A stretch of DNA of 64,000 nt from Candidatus Lumbricidiphila eiseniae (lineage in GTDB: Bacteria > Actinomycetota > Actinomycetes > Actinomycetales > Microbacteriaceae). The DNA is taken from NCBI GenBank assembly GCA_002529645.1, contig NAEP01000042.1, forward strand, positions 1-64,000, read 5' to 3'. Positions 39,435-47,025 of the stretch are shown piece after piece. The position numbers and the translations under genes are program-made. The notes below the pieces were generated by a model that had not been told where the DNA came from, did not search any database, and was given only the letters and a program-made list of their open reading frames with translations. The number at the start of each line of letters is the position of its first letter. Position 1 is the first letter of the stretch.

Positions 39435-41390
39435 ATGACCGATACGATTGATCACACACTCGAGGAACTGCGCCGGTTCCCACCGAGTCAGCACTTCAGC
39501 GAGCAGGCGGTGGCCACCGAGGCGGAGTATCACGAAGCAGCCGCCGACCGGCTTGAATTCTGGGCGCACAGGGCACGCGAACTCCTGGAGTGGGAGACAC
39601 CGTTCACCCGGGTACTGGACTGGTCAACCCCACCGGTCGCGCGGTGGTTCGACGATGGCACGCTCAATGTCTCGGTCAACTGCCTCGACCGTCACGTCGC
39701 AGCAGGCAACGGCGACCGGATTGCCCTGCATTTCGAGGGCGAACCCGGTGATTCGCGAAGCTACAGTTATGCCGAGCTCACGACAGCGGTGAAACGCGCT
39801 GCCAACGCCCTGAGCTCACTCGGAGTTACGGCGGGCGACAGAGTCGCGATCTACCTCCCACTCATCCCGGAGGCGGTCATCGCTATGCTCGCCGTGGCGC
39901 GTATCGGTGCCATCCATTCGGTGGTCTTCGGCGGCTTCAGCGCCGAAAGTCTTGCCTCGCGCATTGACGACGCCGAAGCATCCCTTGTGATCACCGCCGA
40001 CGGGGGATACCGCAAGGGCAGGGTATTTCCACTGAAACCCACCGTTGACGAGGCAATTGCCCGCACCCGGGGCAGCGTTCGACAGGTCCTTGTTGTGCAG
40101 CGCGGCGACAACGATATCGACTGGCAGGAGGGTCGTGATATCTGGTGGCACGAAGCGCTCGCCGACGCCTCACCGAACCACACACCGCAGGCGTTTGCGG
40201 CGGAGCATCCTCTTTTCATTCTCTACACTTCCGGAACGACCGGGCGACCAAAGGGAATCCTGCACACCTCCGGCGGGTACCTCACCCAGGCCGCCTTCAC
40301 GCACCGCAGCGTCTTTGATCTGCATCCACAGACCGACGTGTACTGGTGTACCGCGGATATCGGATGGATCACCGGTCACACGTACGTCGTGTACGGGCCG
40401 CTTGCCAACGGTGCCACACAGGTCATCTACGAGGGAACACCCGACACGCCACACCCCGGCCGGTGGTGGGAGATCATCGAGAAGTACGGCGTCACGATTC
40501 TCTACACCGCCCCCACCGCTATTCGTACCTTCATGAAGCTCGGCACCGAGATCCCCGGACGCTTCGACCTGCGTTCACTGCGCCTGCTGGGCTCTGTCGG
40601 TGAACCGATCAACCCCGAGGCCTGGGTGTGGTACCGCGATGTCATCGGCGGGGGCACCACACCCGTCGTGGACACATGGTGGCAGACCGAGACCGGGGCA
40701 ATCATGATTTCGGCGCTGCCGGGCATCACAACACTCAAGCCGGGCAGCGCACAGGTGCCAATTCCCGGCATCAATATCGACATTCTCACCGACGGTGGTG
40801 CGCCCGTGACGAGCGAGGATGGTGGCCTCCTTGTCGTCACCGATCCGTGGCCATCAATGCTGCGCGGAATCTGGGGAGATTCAGAACGCTTCCAGGAAAC
40901 CTACTGGGACAAGTTTGGCGATAAGTACTTCGCTGGCGACGGTGCCCGGCGGGACGCCGACGGTGACATTTGGTTGCTCGGTCGAGTGGATGACATCATG
41001 AACGTCTCCGGGCACCGACTGTCAACAGCGGAAATCGAATCATCGCTGGTCGCGCACCCGTGGACCGCTGAAGCAGCGGTGATCGGGGTGTCCGATGCCA
41101 TCACCGGGCAGGCGGTGATTGCTTACTGTGTGATCAAGCAGTCGCACGAATCAGATCACGACCCTGCGGAGTTTGAACGCGTTCTCCGCGACCATGTCGC
41201 CAAGGAGATTGGTGCAATAGCAAGGCCCAAGCGGGTCTACATCGTTGGTGAGCTACCGAAGACCCGGAGCGGCAAGATCATGAGACGGCTCCTCCGCGAC
41301 GTGGCCGAGGGTCGCCCCATCGGCGACACGACCACCCTCGCTGACCCCGCAGTGATGAAGCTCATTGAGCAGATGAGTCGGGCGAGGTAA
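39435..41390 (+). CDS. acsA: Acetyl-CoA synthetase
   Basis: 651 residues. AMP-binding motifs YTSGTTGRPKGILHT, DIGWITGHTYVVYGPLANGA, TWWQTETGAIM, the hinge LGRVDDIMNVSGHR, and the C-terminal catalytic Lys in LPKTRSGKIMRRLLRD, the residue normally controlled by acetylation. Length equals the family. Converts acetate, CoA and ATP to acetyl-CoA. GGAG ten bases before ATG. Confidence 0.95.
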   Translation: MTDTIDHTLEELRRFPPSQHFSEQAVATEAEYHEAAADRLEFWAHRARELLEWETPFTRVLDWSTPPVARWFDDGTLNVSVNCLDRHVAAGNGDRIALHFEGEPGDSRSYSYAELTTAVKRAANALSSLGVTAGDRVAIYLPLIPEAVIAMLAVARIGAIHSVVFGGFSAESLASRIDDAEASLVITADGGYRKGRVFPLKPTVDEAIARTRGSVRQVLVVQRGDNDIDWQEGRDIWWHEALADASPNHTPQAFAAEHPLFILYTSGTTGRPKGILHTSGGYLTQAAFTHRSVFDLHPQTDVYWCTADIGWITGHTYVVYGPLANGATQVIYEGTPDTPHPGRWWEIIEKYGVTILYTAPTAIRTFMKLGTEIPGRFDLRSLRLLGSVGEPINPEAWVWYRDVIGGGTTPVVDTWWQTETGAIMISALPGITTLKPGSAQVPIPGINIDILTDGGAPVTSEDGGLLVVTDPWPSMLRGIWGDSERFQETYWDKFGDKYFAGDGARRDADGDIWLLGRVDDIMNVSGHRLSTAEIESSLVAHPWTAEAAVIGVSDAITGQAVIAYCVIKQSHESDHDPAEFERVLRDHVAKEIGAIARPKRVYIVGELPKTRSGKIMRRLLRDVAEGRPIGDTTTLADPAVMKLIEQMSRAR

Positions 41391-41478
41391 CCACTGACTC
41401 CGGCAGGCCTCTGGGCACCGGCTGACCGCGAGGTTGAGCGGGTAGCCACCGTCCGCGCCGAAGGTCGGTGTTCGCTGA

Positions 41479-41491
41479 TAGTATCTTCGTG
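41479..41491 (+). promoter_or_regulatory. Probable leaderless promoter of the ArsR gene
   Basis: TAGTAT (41479-41484) lies six bases before the GTG start, the -10 spacing expected of a leaderless transcript. A very similar block, CGCTGATAGaATCTTCG, recurs at 43290-43306 before a 34-codon frame. Confidence 0.45.
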
Positions 41492-41865
41492 TGAATGCAG
41501 ATAAACAGCAATGCGAACTAAATCCAGATTCGGAGTTCATCGAGCTGGCTGTCGAAATCTTCGCGATACTGGCTGATCCAACCCGAGTAAGGATCGTGCT
41601 CGCCCTGCGGAGTGCGGCTGAAATGTCGGTGAATCATCTTGCTGACACGGTCGACAAGTCTCCCGCCGCAGTTTCTCAGCACCTCGCAAAGCTGCGACTC
41701 GCAAGGATGGTGACGACCCGGCAGGACGGGACTCGGGTGTTCTACCGGCTCGCTGACGAGCACGTTTCCGACCTTGTCACCGACGCCATCAAACAGGCCG
41801 AGCACTCCGTCGCACACGGTCGAGTGCCTCGACACCACCACAATCAGATCGAAACAGTCGAGTGA
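41491..41865 (+). CDS. ArsR/SmtB-family metal-sensing repressor
   Basis: 124 residues. Winged helix: FAILADPTRVRIVLALRSAA, VNHLADTVDKSPAAVSQHLA as recognition helix, LRLARMVTTRQDGTRVFYRL as wing. A His-rich C-terminus (HSVAHGRVPRHHHN) supplies likely metal ligands as in KmtR/NmtR-type nickel/cobalt sensors. Its stop overlaps the ATG of the cation-efflux gene, its probable target. Confidence 0.88.
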   Translation: MNADKQQCELNPDSEFIELAVEIFAILADPTRVRIVLALRSAAEMSVNHLADTVDKSPAAVSQHLAKLRLARMVTTRQDGTRVFYRLADEHVSDLVTDAIKQAEHSVAHGRVPRHHHNQIETVE

Positions 41866-42917
41866 GCGGGCAGCACGATCACGGTCTTTCACACGAGCAC
41901 CCGCACCCGCACCCGCACCCGCACGATCGTGATCGCCCGCACGGCCTCCGCGGTGTGCTCCACGGCCTTTTCGTTCCGCACTCGCACGATGCGGCCGACA
42001 CCATAGACGACGCGCTTGAGGCTAGTCGCGCCGGTGTCCGAGCGCTCTGGATCAGCTTGGCGGCGCTACTTGCAACGAGTCTTCTCCAGATCGTCGTCGT
42101 CATCCTCACCGCCTCGGTCGCACTGCTGGCGGACACCGTTCACAACTTCGCTGACGCACTCACCGCAGTACCGCTTCTCATTGCCTTCGCGCTCGAACGC
42201 CGCCTGCCAACCCGCCGCTACCCCTATGGCTACGGTCGCGCTGAAGACCTCGCCGGGCTGTTCATCGTGGTCGTCATCGCGATGTCGGCCGTCGTCGCCG
42301 GCTGGGAGGCGATTGACCGCCTGATCCACCCGCGAGCCATCGAGAACCCGTGGCTGCTGATCGCCGCCGGACTCATCGGCTTCGCCGGGAACGAACTCGT
42401 TGCCGTCTACCGAATCCGGGTCGGCCGACAAATCGGGTCGGCAGCGCTCGTCGCCGATGGCGTCCACGCGCGGCTCGACGGGTTCATCTCGCTCTCCGTC
42501 GTGCTCGGAGCGATCGGCGTTCTCCTGGGAGGGCCCCTCGTCGACCCGATCATCGGCCTACTCATCACAGTCTCGATCCTGTTCCTGCTCTGGGACACAG
42601 TCCGGTCGGTCGGGCGACGCCTCATGGACGGCATCGAGCCAGAACTCCTCGACCGCGCTGAACAGGCGCTCGAAGACACCGAGGGGGTTGAGCACGTCAT
42701 CGAAGTTCGGTTGCGCTGGGTCGGCCACCGCCTTACCGGCAGTGCGACCGTTGTGGTGAACCAGCCTGACCTGCAGGAGGCGACCCGTCTCGCCGAGCAT
42801 GCCGCAGCCAACGTGCACACCGCTGTTCACAGCCTCGATGCATTCCTGGTCACCCCGGTGCCGACTGCGCCAGATCGGAAAGTAGACCGCCTGCATCACC
42901 CGGAAACCACGGAATAA
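41862..42917 (+). CDS. Cation diffusion facilitator (CDF) metal exporter
   Basis: 351 residues. His-rich N-terminus (GLSHEHPHPHPHPHDRD), six TM segments, TM2 site LLADTVHNFADAL and TM5 site VADGVHARLDGF carrying the paired D/H metal ligands, and a C-terminal cytoplasmic ZT-dimer-like domain (VEHVIEVRLRWVGHRLTG). Exports Zn, Co or Ni by proton antiport. Coupled to the ArsR sensor (ATGA). Confidence 0.92.
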   Translation: MSGQHDHGLSHEHPHPHPHPHDRDRPHGLRGVLHGLFVPHSHDAADTIDDALEASRAGVRALWISLAALLATSLLQIVVVILTASVALLADTVHNFADALTAVPLLIAFALERRLPTRRYPYGYGRAEDLAGLFIVVVIAMSAVVAGWEAIDRLIHPRAIENPWLLIAAGLIGFAGNELVAVYRIRVGRQIGSAALVADGVHARLDGFISLSVVLGAIGVLLGGPLVDPIIGLLITVSILFLLWDTVRSVGRRLMDGIEPELLDRAEQALEDTEGVEHVIEVRLRWVGHRLTGSATVVVNQPDLQEATRLAEHAAANVHTAVHSLDAFLVTPVPTAPDRKVDRLHHPETTE

Positions 42918-43515
42918 CAACGGTTTACCAGCTGTTGTTTCCAGGGAGATTGTTAATCACTCCTCGGCCTGCTCATCCTGCTGACCCCAATCCCTCTTGT
43001 CTGTCGCTGTGCTCATCGTCCTCATTCGTGGCATACGCGGACTTCGGAGCGATCTCGGCGCGCAGCGCGCCGAGATCAGGCAAAACGCTGGCCGAAACAA
43101 CACAGACGTGCAGGATGTAGCTCCGACGACGTACGACACTGCAAGCATCGGGAGAGGGCCGGTCAAACTAGAAGAGTGAGTCCCACTGGGTGTTGTCTGT
43201 GTGACTGCCCGTTGTTGAGAGGTGGGGGGTGTTAGCTCCTGTGGCATGCAAACAGACTTAAGCACGGCCCGGCCATAGCGACCACCGACCCGCTGATAGA
43301 ATCTTCGGAGTGTTCAACCCTCGCCTGAATGCGGTGCACCTGCTCCCAGTTTTGACCGTCCCGGCTGAGACCATCACCGAGGTCTCGCGCGATGTGATCG
43401 GCTACACGTCGTGAGTTGTCAGCTACCGCGCACCGGCACAGTCCCACCCTCCCGCATACAACCCGCCCCGCGACGCTGTAGTGGCTGACAGCACCGGCGC
43501 AGATGCCGGTCGCTA
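42918..43515. other. Intergenic region with decayed coding traces and a 27-bp palindrome
   Basis: Nearly 600 bases without a solid gene. Membrane-like pieces LLGLLILLTPIPL and SVAVLIVLIRGIRGLRSDLG occur in two plus frames (42960-43080), suggesting a broken small membrane protein. GATCTCGGCGCGC / GCGCGCCGAGATC is a perfect inverted repeat at 43051-43077. A 34-codon frame (43310-43414, MFNPRLNAVHLLPVLTVPAE) follows a copy of the ArsR promoter block. Confidence 0.45.
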
Positions 43516-44439
43516 GTGCACGACAGTAGCACCACATCCGCCCAGAAGTTGAACAGGCTGGTTCGTCCGGCAGCCTGGCCCTGGCTTCTTCTCACCACGG
43601 TCGTAGCGACAATCCTCACAAGCGGATTTACGGGCTTCACGAACGGGTTTACGAGCTTCACGAACGGGTTTACGAGCTTCACGAACGAACTCGTGAGCTT
43701 CACGAGCAAGTTCACGATCCCCCCGAACGAACTCACGATCTTCACGAACGATCTCACGCGGGTGCCACTCATCGTGCTAGCAGTGGGCTTGGCCTTCACC
43801 ATCACCTTCGGGGTGCTCCGCGCGTTCCGCAGGGTGAACCTCAACTGCGAGGTCGAGGGGCCTAACGCGAACTGGCACTCCCTCATTCGCAGTCATTGGC
43901 CCGGGGTGACTCAACTTGACTCTGTCTGGCACGTGACCGAGCAACGTGCGACTCAGACGCCTTATCACCAGAAGATCAACGCCGGTGCCGACTACATCAT
44001 TCATCGGCAGCGCGTGAAGGTCGCACTGTCGCCTCACGCTCGGGTGAAGAGCAATCTCGGCCTGCCGACTTTTATCGACGGCAAACACAGCATCTCGTTC
44101 TTACCAGACCGCATCCTCGTTCGGTCAGGTAGTTCATGGAGCTATCACGATTACAGTGACCTGCGGCTCAGCTGCCACCGGCAGCGGGTCACCGAACCCG
44201 GTACCGGTCCTGACAATAGTCAGCGGGTTGGCAAGACCTGGCAATACGCCAACAAGAATGGTGGTCCCGACGGGCGCTTCAAGAATAATCGGGAGTTGTC
44301 GGTCGTACTCTACGGCGAGGTAAAACTGATCACACCGACGGGATTTTGCTGGATACTTCAGCTTTCAAGGCCAGAGACGGCAGCCACGATGACGACGATC
44401 CTTCAAGCACACCCGTCGCTCAAGACCGTCACACGGTAG
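43516..44439 (+). CDS. Membrane protein with FTN-type heptad repeats and a conserved cytosolic domain
   Basis: 307 residues. TM1 about 19-36 (AWPWLLLTTVVATILTSG), then 21-bp repeats encoding GFTGFTN, GFTSFTN, GFTSFTN, followed by eroded versions (ELVSFTS, ELTIFTN), and TM2 (VPLIVLAVGLAFTITFGVLR). The C-terminal half has HSISFLPDRILVRSG and TWQYANKNGGPDGRFKNN with ELSVVLYGEV, a domain found at the end of many otherwise unrelated bacterial proteins. The repeats form the outside loop. Function unknown. Confidence 0.65.
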   Translation: MHDSSTTSAQKLNRLVRPAAWPWLLLTTVVATILTSGFTGFTNGFTSFTNGFTSFTNELVSFTSKFTIPPNELTIFTNDLTRVPLIVLAVGLAFTITFGVLRAFRRVNLNCEVEGPNANWHSLIRSHWPGVTQLDSVWHVTEQRATQTPYHQKINAGADYIIHRQRVKVALSPHARVKSNLGLPTFIDGKHSISFLPDRILVRSGSSWSYHDYSDLRLSCHRQRVTEPGTGPDNSQRVGKTWQYANKNGGPDGRFKNNRELSVVLYGEVKLITPTGFCWILQLSRPETAATMTTILQAHPSLKTVTR

Positions 44440-44531
44440 ATGCTCTGCCTGTTCGACAACCGGAACAAAGACAGCAACCGAGAGCCACGGCCGAGCAGGG
44501 TAGTTGTGAAGGTGGTCACCCGCCCACGCGT

Positions 44532-44547
44532 GGCTAACGCAGGTTAG
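44532..44547. terminator. Small hairpin between convergent genes
   Basis: GCTAAC / GTTAGC around GCAG lies at the 3' ends of the membrane protein (plus) and glycosyltransferase (minus). Weak six-base stem, no T-run; a possible bidirectional terminator. Confidence 0.3.
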
Positions 44548-45965
44548 CGCCTACTACCGCGGCGGCGGCTCGCGGCCGCTAGGCGGAGCATCAGTGACTT
44601 TACCGCCCGGATTGGTCGAGTAACTCGCCACGATGTTGACGTTTCCATCTTATGGATTCGATAGGCCAGTCTGTCAGCTTCGGCGCGCACGGCGTCGTAC
44701 TCGTGGATCATATTGTGGGCACGCGGTGTGGCGAGCAGTGAAACATCCGCGGCCCGGTGAGGATTCTTACAGAAATCGACCAGCGGACGAAGTAACAGGT
44801 TCCAGTGCATGACCTTCGCAAACGTCGCAACATTCTTTCTAAGTCGCTGCGGTGAGGTGGCATCGTAAAGGCAATAATCAATTGCATCGACAAGCGCATC
44901 AATGTCTTCCGGAGGAACAACTCGACCAATGTCATTGTGTGTGATAATCGACTCGAACGTATCGCCCTGGGTTGCCACGATGGGCAGCCCCGCCCACAGG
45001 TAGTCCAAAATTCGAGTGCGGAAACTGAACGTCGTCTCTAAGTGGTCAAAGTGAGTACTCACTCCAAGATCAGCATCCAACAAAAAATTGGCACGATCCT
45101 CGTAGGGAACCCAGCCCTCGTTAAAGAAGACGAATGTGTCAAGAATCCCTAGTTCACGGGCGAGAGCGACGGCTTTACCGACCATCTCCATTTCCGGCAC
45201 GTCAGGATTCGGGTGCTTCCCGCCGAGGAAGTACATCCTCAGGTTTGGTCTTGTCGCTGAGAGCCGGTGTATTGCGCGGATCAGTGTCAGCGGATCAAAC
45301 CAGTTGTATATTCCACCACCCCAGATGACAAGTTTATCCTCCTGCGCAATGCCGTTGACGACACCCTTAATACCACTGCGTGTCTGCACGGGAGGCTCAG
45401 CACTAATGCCGAAGGGAACAACCGCAAGAAGACTTCGCAACGAGGTATCGTAGTCGTAGTTAACCGGACTCACTCGACCCAACGACGCAAGATGACCCAG
45501 CCAAAAATCGCGCTGCTTTTCAGAAGCACACAGGAGAAAGTCGGCACGGAGGATCTGTTGATTGATCATGTCTCGAGTTCCCTGGGAAAGCCTGAATCGT
45601 TCGTCGTCCGAAAAATAGCGAGCCTGTTCCAAAATTTCAAGATGAATCGGATCGTAGATATCAACGGCAACGGCAACATCCTCGTCAGTGATCCAGTCAT
45701 GAGCCGCGAGCACAGAGCCCTGCAACACGATGACATCCGCCCACGCGACATGGGGACGTAAATCTTCACCGTTCGCGTAGTCCACGTCGATGTTCTCCAG
45801 CACAAGGTTCGACCGGTTCGTCGAGATCAGTCGAACCTCGCAGTGCTTGGCCAGTTCACGAGAAATTTCCACGGCCCGGATCGCCGGACCTGCCATGCGA
45901 GCTCCCAGAGAATCGGGAGTGCACACGAGAATCCGTCGCCGGTGCCCCGAATGGTTGTCCGTCAC
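44544..45965 (-). CDS. Family 4-type glycosyltransferase
   Basis: 473 residues from GTG 45965, chosen because GAGGAG lies seven bases upstream; the track start is 12 codons earlier. N-terminal Rossmann half begins RRILVCTPDSLGARMAGPAI; C-terminal half has VIWGGGIYNWFDPLTLIRAI, FLGGKHPNPDVPEME, FNEGWVPYEDRANFLLDADL and DYLWAGLPIVATQGDTFESI, the donor-nucleotide region of GT-B enzymes. The C-terminal end is basic and may touch the membrane. Likely builds a surface glycan; substrate unknown. Confidence 0.82.
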   Translation of the reverse strand: MTDNHSGHRRRILVCTPDSLGARMAGPAIRAVEISRELAKHCEVRLISTNRSNLVLENIDVDYANGEDLRPHVAWADVIVLQGSVLAAHDWITDEDVAVAVDIYDPIHLEILEQARYFSDDERFRLSQGTRDMINQQILRADFLLCASEKQRDFWLGHLASLGRVSPVNYDYDTSLRSLLAVVPFGISAEPPVQTRSGIKGVVNGIAQEDKLVIWGGGIYNWFDPLTLIRAIHRLSATRPNLRMYFLGGKHPNPDVPEMEMVGKAVALARELGILDTFVFFNEGWVPYEDRANFLLDADLGVSTHFDHLETTFSFRTRILDYLWAGLPIVATQGDTFESIITHNDIGRVVPPEDIDALVDAIDYCLYDATSPQRLRKNVATFAKVMHWNLLLRPLVDFCKNPHRAADVSLLATPRAHNMIHEYDAVRAEADRLAYRIHKMETSTSWRVTRPIRAVKSLMLRLAAASRRRGSRR

Positions 45966-46168
45966 GCTAACTCCTCTGTCACCATCTTGTACTTTAATCA
46001 CTCTTCGAGCAATCCCATAAGCAACCTATGCACTCGAGAACCCCGATGATCTTAGTCCGCAAGGCTTATGCTGGCTCCCAGAGAAGGTTCGCAAGCTCCG
46101 ACAACCCGCTATCGACCCCGGTAACAGTGCCCGAAACACCGACAGGTTCTGGTTGGATAACCCCGCAC

Positions 46169-46204
46169 GATCCACGATTGCCCGCCGATCCACGATTGCT
46201 CACC
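46169..46204. repeat. 18-bp tandem direct repeat
   Basis: GATCCACGATTGCCCGCC is followed at once by GATCCACGATTGCTCACC, two adjacent units with two differences, between the glycosyltransferase and RidA genes. It has no spacer and so differs from the 61-bp class. Confidence 0.7.
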
Positions 46205-46221
46205 GGTGTCGTGCGAACCCG

Positions 46222-46701
46222 CTAATTCGCGGCGCCAATCTCGACAACGAGCTCAATTTCGACCGGCGAGTCGAGTGGAAGCGCGGCCATTCCCACAGCA
46301 GAGCGCGCGTGCAGACCGGCATCGCCGAAGATGTCGCCGATAATCTGGGATGCACCGTTGATGACGGTTGACTGGTTCGTGAACCCGGGGTCCGATGCAA
46401 CAAACCCGACGAGTTTGACAACCCGGATGACCCGATCAAGCGAGCCAATTTCGGCGCGCACGGCAGCGAGCGCGTTGAGCGCACAGAGCCGGGCCGCGGC
46501 CGCGGCATCCACCACTGAAACCAGGCCAGCGCCATCACCCACCTTGCCCGTCACCGAGAGCACCCCGTCAACAAACGGCAACTGCCCCGATGTGAAGACG
46601 AGAGAGCCCGTTAAAACGGCGGGCACATAAGCCGCCACGGGCGCAGCAACCGGCGGAAGCTCAACTCCGAGATCAGCTAACCGCTGTTCAGCACGTGCCA
46701 T
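46222..46701 (-). CDS. RidA/YjgF family protein
   Basis: 159 residues. YVPAVLTGSLVFTSGQLPFV, AARLCALNALAAVRAEIGSL, VRVVKLVGFVASDPGFTNQ and VGMAALPLDSPVEIELVVEI follow the RidA fold, but the key Arg of imine deaminases (usual RxxxGVxxLP-type end) is replaced here by SAVGMAALPL preceded by HAR, so the Arg may be kept (HARSAVGMAALP). Probably removes reactive enamines or imines. ATG overlaps the upstream stop (TAATG). Confidence 0.82.
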   Translation of the reverse strand: MARAEQRLADLGVELPPVAAPVAAYVPAVLTGSLVFTSGQLPFVDGVLSVTGKVGDGAGLVSVVDAAAAARLCALNALAAVRAEIGSLDRVIRVVKLVGFVASDPGFTNQSTVINGASQIIGDIFGDAGLHARSAVGMAALPLDSPVEIELVVEIGAAN

Positions 46702-46925
46702 TACGCGTTCCCTTCAAATTTTTGTGCCGCCTGGGCTGCGGCCGCGAGTCCTGCCTGGGCTGACGAATCGGTGCCACCGGCAGGGCGTTTGAGGTAGGCC
46801 ACAAGACCGCCCTCGGGGCCCTGCACAACCTGTACGAGTTCCCAGCCTTTCGAACCCCAGGTATTGAGAATAGCCGCGGTGTTGTGAATGAGCAGGGGAG
46901 TGGTGACGTATTCCCAGGTCGGCAT
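46701..46925 (-). CDS. DUF4177-like small protein
   Basis: 74 residues from ATG 46925, shorter than the track ORF. WEYVTTPLLIHNTAAILNTW and GWELVQVVQGPEGGLVAYLK match the DUF4177 pattern (WEY..., GWELV...), followed by an Ala-rich tail. Overlaps RidA. Such proteins often precede RidA in this family of bacteria. Function unknown. Confidence 0.75.
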   Translation of the reverse strand: MPTWEYVTTPLLIHNTAAILNTWGSKGWELVQVVQGPEGGLVAYLKRPAGGTDSSAQAGLAAAAQAAQKFEGNA

Positions 46926-47025
46926 CTTGGGTTCCTTACATCTTGGGTGTGGGTCGAATCGGTCGAAGCCGGTCGAGGCGATGACGGGCAACGGGTTCAC
47001 CGGCTCGTCGGGTACGCTCCACTAT

